Shown here: one piece after another, positions 27,700 to 36,632 of the stretch
Layout of the letters: each line of letters opens with the position of its first letter
How positions within the stretch are numbered: the stretch's first letter is position 1
Source of the DNA: Paenibacillus taichungensis
GTDB taxonomy: Bacteria > Bacillota > Bacilli > Paenibacillales > Paenibacillaceae
Assembly (NCBI RefSeq): GCF_003287275.1
Contig: NZ_QEVW01000001.1
Span: 310,001-374,000, forward strand
DNA: 64,000 bases
Direction: 5' to 3'
Position numbers and translations under genes: made by a program
The notes under the pieces: generated by a model
Seen by the model: the letters and a program-made list of their open reading frames with translations, nothing else
Database searches by the model: none
What the model was told of the DNA's origin: nothing

Positions 27700-27727
27700 T
27701 TGACGAATTTTTCCATTGTGGTAATAT
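27700..27727 (+). promoter_or_regulatory. Sigma-A-type promoter after the fructokinase gene
   Basis: TTGACG (27700-27705) and TAATAT (27722-27727) have 16-base spacing. A strong terminator follows only about 35 bases downstream, so the promoter either makes a very short RNA or a leader for the HRDC-protein gene. Confidence 0.6.
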
Positions 27728-27760
27728 ATGAGCAACAGCATAGCACGGTTAAATGAGGAA

Positions 27761-27799
27761 GCACCTCTCTTGCATGGATTTTGCAGGAGAGGTGTTTTT
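27761..27799 (+). terminator. Strong terminator/attenuator upstream of the HRDC gene
   Basis: GCACCTCTC and GAGAGGTG with inner TTGCA/TGCA pairing are followed by T7. It lies between a good promoter and the next gene. Confidence 0.88.
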
Positions 27800-27863
27800 T
27801 TGTGCTGCTTAATTTAGCACATACAGGCTGTGTCGAGCTGAACTATTGAAGGAGGGACAAGAT

Positions 27864-28865
27864 ATGGAAGTCATTTTCATGAACAGATTATCCAGAATGT
27901 TAGATCAGAATGAAGAGCATGCACAGCTGTGGATCGGTGAAGAAGAAGGAGCGTGGCATCTGGGGTGGAGCCGATATGAGGAAGGAGATCGAACGGATGA
28001 CAACTGGTATGCTGGCAGTTCGTGGGACGAGCTGTTACATGTGTATCGTCATCAGTTAGCCATACAGATGAGCGAAGGATATCGTCCGTTGCTGCAGGGT
28101 TTGTTTCACGAAAATGATGATTTGAAGTCGCGCAGTTATGGCGGTCAGCGTCTTCATTGTTACAGTGAATTATACGGCAATGAGGGGCTGTATATGGATC
28201 TGTGCATATGGCGCAGGAAGAGAGCAGCGTCTGACCGGAAGGCCCCTTATTTTATTGCAACGAACCGGTTGTTGCGTTTGATCAGTGCATTTGTTCCACA
28301 AACCATCGATGAATTGATGCAATTACCTGGCGTAGGGGAGAGCAAGGCTTCCGAGTATGGAGAGGAATGGCTGGAGATTACGAATGGACTGGAACGTTCC
28401 ACATCTTTCCCGCTAGATTGGGTGTACTCGGATCTGAAGGAACAAGAATATGAGAGCTGGCTGTACAAACAGAGAGAGCAGAAGTACAAGCAGGAACTTG
28501 ACAGATTCACCACACGTAAGCAGGTACTTGAAGGTATGAAGGAAGGATATACGTTGGAGGAAATCGTAAATCGTTCCGGATTGTCCCGTAGGGAGCTGAT
28601 TGAGTTATTGGAGACACTGGATTTGGAGGGATATGACACAGATTGTCTGCTTGATGCGGAGCTTGCTGTCATGCCCGAAGAGGAGCAAGAGGCGGTATGG
28701 AGTGCCTACGAGGAGCTGGGAGATACGTTTCTGAAGCCTGTATTACATAAGGTGTATGGAGAAGAAAAGCCTGGCGGTAGCAACCTGGAGCAGGTCTACG
28801 AAAGACTGCGCATGATTCGCATCCGGTTTCGTCGTCACACAGAGACGGAGCAGAATGCAGGCTAG
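27864..28865 (+). CDS. HRDC-domain protein
   Basis: 333 residues. The middle (about 130-180) is an HRDC/helix-hairpin-helix domain (IATNRLLRLISAFVPQTIDELMQLPGVGESKASEYG), normally a nucleic-acid contact module of RecQ and RNase D. A helix-turn-helix-like segment follows (YTLEEIVNRSGLSRRELIELL). No helicase or nuclease motif is present, so it may be a DNA-binding accessory protein. ATG at 27864 with GAAGGAGGG upstream. Confidence 0.8.
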   Translation: MEVIFMNRLSRMLDQNEEHAQLWIGEEEGAWHLGWSRYEEGDRTDDNWYAGSSWDELLHVYRHQLAIQMSEGYRPLLQGLFHENDDLKSRSYGGQRLHCYSELYGNEGLYMDLCIWRRKRAASDRKAPYFIATNRLLRLISAFVPQTIDELMQLPGVGESKASEYGEEWLEITNGLERSTSFPLDWVYSDLKEQEYESWLYKQREQKYKQELDRFTTRKQVLEGMKEGYTLEEIVNRSGLSRRELIELLETLDLEGYDTDCLLDAELAVMPEEEQEAVWSAYEELGDTFLKPVLHKVYGEEKPGGSNLEQVYERLRMIRIRFRRHTETEQNAG

Positions 28866-28907
28866 ATTGGAAATAGGACGTTAGTTGTCATACTTATAAG
28901 CGGATAA

Positions 28908-28955
28908 TAAAAAAAGACGAAGCGTCTCCAAATGTGGAGCACTTCGTCTTTTTGC
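28908..28955. terminator. Bidirectional terminator
   Basis: AAAAAGACGAAG and CTTCGTCTTTTT with inner CTCCA/TGGAG pairing lie between convergent HRDC and corA genes. Both strands have T-runs. Confidence 0.92.
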
Positions 28956-28959
28956 TATT

Positions 28960-29895
28960 TCAAACCCAATCTTTTTTGCGGAAAATAAAGAACATGCTCA
29001 GGCCCAGTGTAACCATCAGGCCAATAACCACAAAATAACCATACTTCCAGTCCAGCTCAGGCATGTTCGTAAAGTTCATCCCATAGATGCCCGTGATAAC
29101 GGTCAGCGGCATGAACACCGTGGTAATGGCGGTGAACACACGCATGATTTCATTCGCCCGGTTGGCGATACTGGATTGGTAAGCTTCTCGCAAGTTCCCC
29201 ATCAAGTCCCGATAAGTCTCAAAGGTTTCAGATATTTTCACAGCATTCTCATAAATGTCGCTGAAATACTTTTGCAGTTGATCATCAATAAGACGCAAAT
29301 CTTTTTTATTGAGTGTGTTAATGACCTCTTTCTGAGGTCCCAGCACTTTCTTCAGCCATAAAATCTCACTGCGAAGCCCGATAATCTCATTCAGATGAGA
29401 TTTCTTGGTATGCATCAGGATGTCTTCTTCAAGCTTCTCAATGCGCGCTTCGATTCGGTCACCAACGGTGAAATAATTATCAACAATCAAGTCAACCAGC
29501 AGATACAGCAGCTTATCCGGCGTACTGATTTCCTGTTCCCACAGGATCGGTTTCAATGTCCGCAATTCGCTGACTTTCTGTTTGGTTACACTGATAATAA
29601 AGTGTCTGCCAAGGAACAAGTTGACCGCACGTAAAAAAATCTCTTCATCATCAAAACGAATGCTATTAATAACAATAAAATAATGGCTCTCATAAATTTC
29701 AATCTTCGGACGTTGTTCTTCGTCACTCAAACAGTCTTCCACGGCCAGATCATGCATCATGAACAGCGGTTGAAGTACCGCCAAATCGTCTACGTCTGCA
29801 TCAATCCAGTAAAACCCCTCCGCTGGTGGAGTCAGCGCCTGCTGAATGTCGTCCACCGGAATAAATACACCGTTATTTACCAACCGGATTTTCAT
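28960..29895 (-). CDS. corA: CorA-family magnesium/divalent metal transporter
   Basis: 311 residues: a cytoplasmic N-terminal domain with long helices, then two C-terminal membrane segments with the signature YGMNF before the loop and a basic end (FRKKDW). Functions as a pentamer moving Mg2+ and sometimes Co2+ or Ni2+. The ATG has GAAGGAG. It is preceded by a leader of about 250 bases that looks regulatory and by a good sigma-A promoter. Confidence 0.95.
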   Translation of the reverse strand: MKIRLVNNGVFIPVDDIQQALTPPAEGFYWIDADVDDLAVLQPLFMMHDLAVEDCLSDEEQRPKIEIYESHYFIVINSIRFDDEEIFLRAVNLFLGRHFIISVTKQKVSELRTLKPILWEQEISTPDKLLYLLVDLIVDNYFTVGDRIEARIEKLEEDILMHTKKSHLNEIIGLRSEILWLKKVLGPQKEVINTLNKKDLRLIDDQLQKYFSDIYENAVKISETFETYRDLMGNLREAYQSSIANRANEIMRVFTAITTVFMPLTVITGIYGMNFTNMPELDWKYGYFVVIGLMVTLGLSMFFIFRKKDWV

Positions 29896-30149
29896 TATTC
29901 ATCTACTCCTTCTGCACCCGCCAAATGGGCGGATTTCATCAATATGGGCGCAAAAAGAACAGATCAGCCGGTCGGCAGCGGAGCCTGGAAGTCAGGACTG
30001 CGTTCGCTCTATAGTCAAACGGAAGTAACGTCCCGCTGCCGGCATGCTGATATCAATTCTCTATGCAGTTTGTCGGAATTCGGCTGCCAGTCAGGCCTCG
30101 GGTCGCCATCCATTGAATATGTCACCTCTCACATAAGGGTTTATAACAC
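29896..30149 (-). promoter_or_regulatory. Long structured corA leader, class not recognised
   Basis: On the minus strand the RNA can form a 15-pair helix: ATCAGC (30051-30046) with GCTGAT (29968-29963), a symmetric 4x4 internal loop, then CGGCAGCGG (30041-30033) with CCGCTGCCG (29981-29973). It encloses two smaller hairpins and is followed after 3 bases by a T-rich stretch (29959-29952), which is terminator-like. An upstream copy of GGCAGC[C] (about 30088-30082) could pair with the same CCGCTGCC arm, giving a possible antiterminator. A further hairpin (CCGCC/GGCGG) sits just before the ribosome site. The conserved M-box sequences are not seen. Confidence 0.55.
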
Positions 30150-30155
30150 TTGTCT

Positions 30156-30184
30156 AGTATACCGCTGGTACAGGGTCCTTTCAA
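30156..30184 (-). promoter_or_regulatory. Sigma-A-type promoter of corA
   Basis: On the minus strand TTGAAA (30184-30179) and TATACT (30161-30156) are separated by exactly 17 bases. The predicted start is near 30149, about 250 bases before corA. Confidence 0.72.
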
Positions 30185-30277
30185 GCGCAAAAATGTGTCG
30201 ATTTCGCGCCCTGGAGCAGTGTATGACAACGGATGATGAACGGTTCCGATCCTGAGGAACAGACATTGAACTACATC

Positions 30278-30306
30278 TTGACGTGAGGGGATTAATGTCT
30301 TAAAGT
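30278..30306 (+). promoter_or_regulatory. Sigma-A-type promoter of the met operon
   Basis: TTGACG (30278-30283), 17 bases, then TAAAGT (30301-30306), just before the S-box. Confidence 0.7.
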
Positions 30307-30347
30307 AAAAGGTGAACCACACTAGTTATTACAATTGAATAAAGCGA

Positions 30348-30530
30348 AATCTTATCAAGAGTAGGTGGAGGGACTGGCCCGATGAAACCCGGCAACCGGC
30401 GGTATACCGCACGGTGCTAATTCTTGCAGCGACCAAGTGTCCAAGTGACACTGTTGTAACTGAGAGATGAGAGAGGCGCATATCTATTTACATATGACCT
30501 TTCTCGGAATCCGAGGAAGGTCTTTGTTAT
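30348..30530 (+). promoter_or_regulatory. SAM-I riboswitch (S-box) with terminator
   Basis: The conserved S-box core is present: CTTATCAAGAG, GGTGGAGGGACTGGCCC, GATGAAACCCGGCAACC and GGTGCTAATTC, with P1 closed near 30476. The expression-platform terminator GACCTT-CTCGG/CCGAG-AAGGTC (30496-30522) ends in a T-rich run. SAM binding should favour termination and turn off metA-metI-metC when methionine is plentiful. Confidence 0.97.
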
Positions 30531-30570
30531 ATGCACCGACTTCTCAGCAGTGATTTTCGCTAAGGAACTT

Positions 30571-30620
30571 GAGCTTGCCGCCAGCAATGTGGTTGCAATT
30601 CAGCGCCTGCAGGCAAGCTC
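30571..30620 (+). repeat. Perfect 9-bp inverted repeat between S-box and metA
   Basis: GAGCTTGCC (30571-30579) and GGCAAGCTC (30612-30620) are exact complements around a 32-base loop. It lies after the S-box terminator and before the metA ribosome site, with no T-run. It is a separate possible structure in the mRNA leader. Confidence 0.6.
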
Positions 30621-30707
30621 ATGGCAGCCTATAACTGTACGGATGCGAATCGTATCGAGTCCGCAGTGGCTGCATCTATTTATGCACAAGGAGGAGTTAG
30701 AACCACC

Positions 30708-31625
30708 ATGCCAATCAAAATTCCAGACACACTGCCTGCCAAAGAAGTACTTGCAGGAGAGAACATCTTTGTCATGGACGAGACATCTGCTTACCAGCAG
30801 GACATTCGTCCACTGCGTATCGCTATATTAAACCTGATGCCCACAAAGGAAACGACAGAAACTCAATTGCTTCGTTTGGTGGGTAACACACCCATTCAGG
30901 TAGATATCGTTCTGGTTCATCCAAAGTCTCATACGTCCAAGAACACTTCCCAGGAATATTTGGACTTATTCTACAAAACCTTTGATGAGATCGAACACCG
31001 CCGTTTTGACGGCATGATCATTACAGGCGCTCCTGTAGAGCAAATGGACTTTGAAGACGTGAACTATTGGAAAGAAATCCAGGAGATCTTCGAATGGACC
31101 AAAACGAATGTAACTTCGACCATGCATATATGTTGGGCTTCCCAAGCAGGTTTATACCACCATTTCGGAGTTCCCAAAGTTCCGCTGGATGAAAAATGTT
31201 TTGGCGTATTCTCACATACGATCAACAGATCCAATGTGCAGCTGCTGCGCGGATTCGATGAAGTATTCAACGTCCCGCATTCTCGTCATACGGAAGTGCG
31301 ACGTGAAGATATTGAAAAAAATGATAACCTTGAAATATTGGCTGAATCCGAGGAAGCGGGTATTTTCCTCGTTGCTACCAAAGACGGCAAACAGATTTTT
31401 GCAACCGGACATGCCGAGTATGACCCGCTTTCATTGAAATGGGAATATGACCGTGATGCAGCTAAAGGCATGGACATTGCGCTGCCTAGACATTATTTCC
31501 CGAATGACGATCCTTCCCGTGTTCCCCCAGCCACTTGGCGGGCACATGCAAACTTATTATTCTCTAATTGGCTCAATTACTATGTGTATCAAGAGACACC
31601 TTACGATATTGGTCCACAAATTTAA
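30708..31625 (+). CDS. metA: Homoserine O-acetyltransferase (MetA family)
   Basis: 305 residues. First committed step of methionine synthesis: acylation of homoserine. The catalytic cysteine lies in [10 protein letters not shown] (Cys142). Position 111 is Glu in [10 protein letters not shown], the residue that marks acetyl-CoA rather than succinyl-CoA use in this family. The ATG at 30708 has AAGGAGGAG. An upstream in-frame extension of 29 residues lacks a ribosome site. It is the first gene of the S-box operon, 24 bases before metI. Confidence 0.95.
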   Translation: MPIKIPDTLPAKEVLAGENIFVMDETSAYQQDIRPLRIAILNLMPTKETTETQLLRLVGNTPIQVDIVLVHPKSHTSKNTSQEYLDLFYKTFDEIEHRRFDGMIITGAPVEQMDFEDVNYWKEIQEIFEWTKTNVTSTMHICWASQAGLYHHFGVPKVPLDEKCFGVFSHTINRSNVQLLRGFDEVFNVPHSRHTEVRREDIEKNDNLEILAESEEAGIFLVATKDGKQIFATGHAEYDPLSLKWEYDRDAAKGMDIALPRHYFPNDDPSRVPPATWRAHANLLFSNWLNYYVYQETPYDIGPQI

Positions 31626-31649
31626 TCGACATTACAGGAGGATGCTGCA

Positions 31650-32837
31650 ATGGAAGACAACAAGTTGAAAATCGAAAGTCGATTGGCCCAAATTGGGTCT
31701 ATCAATGAACCGGTAACGGGTGCCATTAATTTTCCGATCTATCAATCCACTGCGTTTCGCCACCCAAAGCTTGGACAAAGCACGGGATTTGATTATATTC
31801 GTACGACCAATCCAACCCGTAAAGTGTTGGAAGAAGCAGCGGCAGCGTTGGAATCCGGTGATGCAGGTTTTGCCTGTAGCTCCGGCATGGCCGCTTTGCA
31901 AACGATTTTCGCTTTATTCGGACAAGGGGATCATCTGATTGTATCGCTGGATCTGTACGGCGGAACGTATCGTTTGCTTGAACGTATCCTGTCTCGATTT
32001 GGTGTGACAGCAAGTTACGTCGATACCAATGACTTGGCAGCTCTGGAAAGTATTCGTCAACCGAATACAAAAGCGGTATTTATTGAGACACCAACCAATC
32101 CACTAATGATGATTACGGATGTGGAAGCGGTATGCTCCTGGGCCAAGAGCCACAACTTGCTGACCATTGTGGATAATACACTACTGACTCCGTTCTTCCA
32201 GCGTCCAATTGAACTCGGTGCTGATATCATCATCCATAGTGCCACGAAGTATCTGGGTGGTCATAATGATGTACTTGCGGGATTAATTATTACCAAAGGG
32301 GAAGAACTGTCAGCCGAAATGGCATTTCTGCACAATTCCATAGGAGCCGTGTTGTCCCCAAGCGACTCCTATCAGCTGATGAAAGGCATGAAGACACTCG
32401 CTCTTCGCATGGAGCGGCATGAGTATAATGCTTTGACGATTGCCAAGTACCTTTTGGAGCACCCAGCCGTTAATGAAGTGTATCATCCTGGTTTGTCGGA
32501 TCATCCCGGATTTGAAATACAGAATAAACAATCCAGTGGGAATACGGGCATCTTCTCTTTCAAAGTAAAGGATGCTCGTTATGTTGAACCATTGCTGCGT
32601 CATATCAAACTGATTGCTTTTGCGGAAAGCCTCGGGGGTGTAGAGTCGTTGATGACTTACCCTGCGGTACAGACCCATGCGGATATTCCGATTGAAATTC
32701 GTGACGCTGTAGGTGTAGATGACCGTCTGTTGCGCTTCTCTGTAGGGATCGAGCACGCCGAAGATCTGATTGCCGATCTGGGCAATGCACTTACAGCTGC
32801 ACAGCAGGAGATAGAAGGGGGAACGCATCGTGAGTGA
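31650..32837 (+). CDS. metI: Cystathionine gamma-synthase / O-acetylhomoserine thiolyase
   Basis: 395 residues, PLP fold type I, Cys/Met metabolism family. The PLP-binding lysine is in HSATKYLGGHNDVLAG, and the N-terminal YQSTAFRHP and GFDYIRTTNPTR motifs are typical. It joins O-acetylhomoserine with cysteine (or sulfide), like B. subtilis MetI. The ATG follows CAGGAGGATG. It overlaps metC by 8 bases. Confidence 0.93.
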   Translation: MEDNKLKIESRLAQIGSINEPVTGAINFPIYQSTAFRHPKLGQSTGFDYIRTTNPTRKVLEEAAAALESGDAGFACSSGMAALQTIFALFGQGDHLIVSLDLYGGTYRLLERILSRFGVTASYVDTNDLAALESIRQPNTKAVFIETPTNPLMMITDVEAVCSWAKSHNLLTIVDNTLLTPFFQRPIELGADIIIHSATKYLGGHNDVLAGLIITKGEELSAEMAFLHNSIGAVLSPSDSYQLMKGMKTLALRMERHEYNALTIAKYLLEHPAVNEVYHPGLSDHPGFEIQNKQSSGNTGIFSFKVKDARYVEPLLRHIKLIAFAESLGGVESLMTYPAVQTHADIPIEIRDAVGVDDRLLRFSVGIEHAEDLIADLGNALTAAQQEIEGGTHRE

Positions 32838-34023
32838 GCAAAACCATAATGCCAACAATCATGAACGGAATGTTCATTCCGACCTGAAGTTCGACACCAA
32901 GCTGCTGCATTTCGGTGACGAAATTGATAAAACCACCGGGGCTTCCAGTGTGCCAATTTACCAGGCATCCACATTCCATCATTTTGATATTTTTAATCCA
33001 CCTCAACATGATTATAGTCGTTCCGGTAACCCGACTCGTCAGGCATTGGAGGATTACATTACATTATTGGAAGGCGGAGCACGCGGATTTGCCTACTCCT
33101 CAGGCATGGCTGCCATCTCCAGTGTGTTCATGATGTTCTCGGCAGGCGATCACATGATTGTGACGGAAGATGTATATGGAGGAACGTATCGACTGCTTAC
33201 TTCCATTCTGAGCCGGATGCAAATTGAGACTACCTTTGTGGATATGACCAATATTGAGGAAGTAAAGGCAGCGCTCAAACCGAATACGAAGGCAGTTTAT
33301 ATGGAAACACCATCCAACCCGACACTTCGAATAACGGATATTGCTGCAGTCACCTCCTGGGCACAGGAACATGAGTTAATCTCCATTCTTGATAACACCT
33401 TCATGACGCCTTATTACCAGCGTCCGATTGAGCTCGGGGTGGATATTGTCGTACATAGTGCGACCAAGTTTCTTGGCGGACACAGTGATGTGCTGGCAGG
33501 TTTAGCCGTTGCTCGTACGGATTCATTGGGCAGACAGCTAAAACAATTGCAGAATGGACTTGGAACCGTCCTTGGTGCCCAGGAATCCTGGCTGCTGATG
33601 CGTGGTATGAAAACCTTGGGTGCGCGCATGGCACATAGTGAACAAAGCACAGCGAAGCTGGCTGCTTGGCTTAGTGGACGCAGTGATATTACGGCTGTAT
33701 TTTATCCGGGGCTGCTGGATCATCCTGGGCGTGAAGCTCATGAACGTCAGTCAAGCGGATACGGCGCTGTCGTGTCGTTTGACGTAGGTTCGGGAGATCG
33801 GGCCAAGGCTGTACTCAACCGTGTGAAATTGCCAATTGTTGCTGTGAGTTTGGGTGCGGTTGAAAGTATCCTGTCTTATCCTGCGATGATGTCTCATGCG
33901 GCTATGCCGGCTGAGGTTCGCCGTGATCGAGGTATAACTGACGGATTATTGCGCTTCTCGGTTGGTCTGGAAGACATCGATGACCTGATTGCAGATTTGG
34001 ATCAGGCACTTCAGGACTCGTAG
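32830..34023 (+). CDS. metC: Cystathionine beta-lyase
   Basis: 397 residues, same PLP family as MetI (clear paralogue), with the lysine in HSATKFLGGHSDVLAG and YSRSGNPTR near the N-terminus. Cleaves cystathionine to homocysteine. The GTG start at 32830 lies inside the end of metI after GAAGGGGGAACG. The metI-metC order matches B. subtilis. Assignment of which paralogue is synthase or lyase rests on this order. Confidence 0.9.
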   Translation: MSEQNHNANNHERNVHSDLKFDTKLLHFGDEIDKTTGASSVPIYQASTFHHFDIFNPPQHDYSRSGNPTRQALEDYITLLEGGARGFAYSSGMAAISSVFMMFSAGDHMIVTEDVYGGTYRLLTSILSRMQIETTFVDMTNIEEVKAALKPNTKAVYMETPSNPTLRITDIAAVTSWAQEHELISILDNTFMTPYYQRPIELGVDIVVHSATKFLGGHSDVLAGLAVARTDSLGRQLKQLQNGLGTVLGAQESWLLMRGMKTLGARMAHSEQSTAKLAAWLSGRSDITAVFYPGLLDHPGREAHERQSSGYGAVVSFDVGSGDRAKAVLNRVKLPIVAVSLGAVESILSYPAMMSHAAMPAEVRRDRGITDGLLRFSVGLEDIDDLIADLDQALQDS

Positions 34024-34108
34024 AGTCAATAGTATTGAAACATGGGTGTTAGAGTCTGCTGAAAAAGAATTGAAATAGATGGCATATGTAAACATTTTTA
34101 TTAATTTT

Positions 34109-34140
34109 TAAAGCACCTTCTCATAAGGTGCTTTTTTTCA
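34109..34140 (+). terminator. Terminator of the met operon
   Basis: AAAGCACCTT and AAGGTGCTTT around CTCAT, then T7. Confidence 0.92.
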
Positions 34141-34266
34141 CATGTAACCTGTGTTACGATATGTGGAGTACAGAAATGCGATGTTGCCACCAAAACTTTC
34201 ATCTATATGAGCAAGTTGGGACGGATCGTGATTATATTTTCTCTTCATGAGGGAGGCTTTTTTACG

Positions 34267-35403
34267 ATGAGTACGGTAGACCGTATCTTAGATAAAGCCC
34301 TTCGGGGCGAACGTTTGGACTTGGAAGACACGATTCAGCTGTTTGAATCAAATGAAGTAGACAAAATCGGGGCAGCCGCCAATGTGATTGTAAAACGCAT
34401 GCACCCCGAACCATACAGAACATTTGTAATTGGGCGTAACGTCAACTACACGAACGTGTGTGATGTGTACTGCCGTTTTTGTGCTTTCTACCGCAGACCT
34501 GGCTCTGACGAAGGATATGTACTTCCCGATGAAGTCATCTTCCAGAAGATCCAAGAAACCGAAGACGTGAATGGTACCGAGATTCTGATGCAAGGCGGAA
34601 CGAATCCAAATCTGCCGTTTAGTTATTACACCGATCTGCTCAAAGCGATCAAGGAGCGTTTCCCTAATATTACGATGCACTCCTTCTCACCAGCCGAAAT
34701 TATGAAAATGGTTGAGGTGTCCGACGGTCTTACTTTGGAAGAGGTTGTACGTGCAATTCACGAAGCGGGACTCGATTCCCTGCCTGGTGGTGGTGCCGAA
34801 ATCCTGGATGACCGTACACGCCGCAAAATCAGCCGTTTGAAAGGTTCATGGCGCGACTGGATGGACGTTATGCAGACAGCTCACCGTATCGGTATGAACA
34901 CAACGGCAACGATGGTTATTGGCCTTGGTGAAACGATGGAAGAGCGCGCACTGCATCTGCTTCGGGTACGTGAAGCTCAGGATGAGTGCATTGCGAACAA
35001 GTATGATTCCGAAGGATTCTTGGCGTTCATTCCTTGGACATTCCAACCGGATAATACAAACCTGAAGCTGGAGCGTCAGACGCCAGAAGAGTACCTGAAG
35101 ACGGTAGCGATCAGTCGACTGGTATTGGACAACATCAAAAACATTCAATCCTCGTGGGTAACGATGGGACCTGAAGTCGGCAAAAAATCACTTGAATTTG
35201 GCTGCAACGACTTCGGTAGCACCATGATTGAAGAGAACGTGGTATCTGCTGCAGGCGCAACATACAAAGTCAACATTGGTTCCATTACGCAACTGATTCG
35301 GGAGTCCGGTTATATTCCAGCACAGCGTAACACAAGATATGACATCCTGCGGACGTTTGATGAGAATAATGCCATTCAACAAGATTTTGTAATGCAGAAC
35401 TAA
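34267..35403 (+). CDS. mqnC: Cyclic dehypoxanthine futalosine synthase
   Basis: 378 residues, radical-SAM enzyme of the futalosine pathway to menaquinone. The 4Fe-4S cysteines are in CDVYCRFC (Cys65, Cys69, Cys72). The start at 34267 follows GAGGGAGG. It is alone here, with its partner genes (mqnA, mqnD, mqnE) not in the window. A radical-SAM homologue such as MqnE is excluded by the N-terminal length and the close match to MqnC-type sequence. Confidence 0.9.
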   Translation: MSTVDRILDKALRGERLDLEDTIQLFESNEVDKIGAAANVIVKRMHPEPYRTFVIGRNVNYTNVCDVYCRFCAFYRRPGSDEGYVLPDEVIFQKIQETEDVNGTEILMQGGTNPNLPFSYYTDLLKAIKERFPNITMHSFSPAEIMKMVEVSDGLTLEEVVRAIHEAGLDSLPGGGAEILDDRTRRKISRLKGSWRDWMDVMQTAHRIGMNTTATMVIGLGETMEERALHLLRVREAQDECIANKYDSEGFLAFIPWTFQPDNTNLKLERQTPEEYLKTVAISRLVLDNIKNIQSSWVTMGPEVGKKSLEFGCNDFGSTMIEENVVSAAGATYKVNIGSITQLIRESGYIPAQRNTRYDILRTFDENNAIQQDFVMQN

Positions 35404-35469
35404 TATATATTTTAAAGTACATTAAGCTGATGAATTGAATGGTTAAGTTCATTCAGTCAGTTTGGATAA

Positions 35470-35518
35470 GAAGTCCGTTGATTACTCTTTATAAGGGGAA
35501 TCGGCGGACTTTTTAATT
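35470..35518 (+). terminator. Terminator of mqnC
   Basis: AAGTCCG-GATT and AATC-CGGACTT arms with small mismatches, followed by TTTTTAATTT. Confidence 0.8.
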
Positions 35519-35654
35519 TCACTTCACACCAAGCGATTATTCACAGATCATCAAACAGTACATATTACGCATTTGACGATATTTTATATTGAAATTCAAC
35601 TGTTACAATGAAAGGACACGGGAGTAACCAGACATGCTGGGAAGGGGCAGGCCG

Positions 35655-36632
35655 ATGAAAACAAGAAGACTTGGGAAGACGGAACTGGAAGTACCTGTAC
35701 TGAGCTTTGGAGCATCCTCTCTAGGTTCCGTATTTCGTGATATTGACCGAGGTGAGGGTGTTCGTACGGTTCACGCCGCTGTAGATGCAGGGATGAACTA
35801 TATAGATGTTTCGCCCTATTATGGATTAACAAAAGCTGAAATGGTGCTTGGAGAAGCCATCCGTAGTTTGCCACGCAGCTCGTTTACGTTGTCGACCAAG
35901 GCTGGACGTTATGGGGAGAATGCATTTGATTTTTCACGTAAGCGGATACATGAGAGTGTACAAGAGAGTCTAGATCGACTGCATACCGATTATATCGACA
36001 TCCTGTTCTTGCATGACATTGAATTTGTCTCTGCAGATATTATTATTGAAGAAGCTTTTCCAACCTTACTCCGCCTAAAAGAGCAGGGAGTCATTCGCCA
36101 TGCAGGGATTTGTGGCTTACCGCTGCGGTTATTCGAAAAGGTGCTGCCACAGATTGATGCCGACGCTATCATTTCCTACTGCCATTATGCATTGAATGAT
36201 ACTTCACTGCTGTCCTTGCTGCCCCTTTTGGAAAAGAAAGAAGTTGGCCTTGTGAATGCTTCGCCTCTTTCCATGGGTTTATTAAGCACAAGAGGCACTC
36301 CTGCCTGGCACCCGGCAGATGATCAAGTGAAGCAGGTTTGCCTGCAAGCGGCGCGGTTCTGTGCGGAACAGGGCACTAATATTGCGAAGCTTGCCGTACA
36401 GTTTGCAACAGCCAATGAACGGATTCCAACAACACTGGTCAGCAGTGCAAGTGAACATAATATCCGTCACAATGCAGCTTGGATTGATGAACCACTGGAT
36501 CAGGACCTGTTAACAGAGGTACTGCGTATTCTGGCTCCAATTCATAACGAGAGCTGGGCAAGCGGACGCCCTGAATATAACATTGAACATAACATGAAGT
36601 CACAAGCATCATCGAAGGGGGAACAGGAGTGA
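35655..36632 (+). CDS. Aldo/keto reductase
   Basis: 325 residues with AKR features: an N-terminal beta hairpin (MKTRRLGKTELEVPVLSFG), YIDVSPYYG with the catalytic Tyr/Asp set, the catalytic Lys in FTLSTKAGRYG, and the DYIDILFLHD His/Asp motif. It is closest in look to aldose 1-dehydrogenase-like AKRs acting on fucose- or galactose-like sugars. ATG at 35655 with GGAAGGGG. It overlaps the next gene by 4 bases, suggesting a shared catabolic path. Confidence 0.85.
   Translation: MKTRRLGKTELEVPVLSFGASSLGSVFRDIDRGEGVRTVHAAVDAGMNYIDVSPYYGLTKAEMVLGEAIRSLPRSSFTLSTKAGRYGENAFDFSRKRIHESVQESLDRLHTDYIDILFLHDIEFVSADIIIEEAFPTLLRLKEQGVIRHAGICGLPLRLFEKVLPQIDADAIISYCHYALNDTSLLSLLPLLEKKEVGLVNASPLSMGLLSTRGTPAWHPADDQVKQVCLQAARFCAEQGTNIAKLAVQFATANERIPTTLVSSASEHNIRHNAAWIDEPLDQDLLTEVLRILAPIHNESWASGRPEYNIEHNMKSQASSKGEQE

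Noticed and set aside
29896-30149. M-box (ykoK) Mg2+ riboswitch before corA
   Set aside because: The conserved GUUAGGUGAGGCUCC-like core and downstream M-box motifs were not found; the leader has a different arrangement.
29683-30255. Plus-strand frame of 190 codons over the corA leader
   Set aside because: It runs through the start of corA and its structured leader, has no ribosome site and no recognisable domain.
30621-30707. 29-residue N-terminal extension of MetA
   Set aside because: In frame but without a ribosome site; the proper Shine-Dalgarno precedes 30708, and residue numbering from there places Glu111 and Cys142 exactly as in the family.
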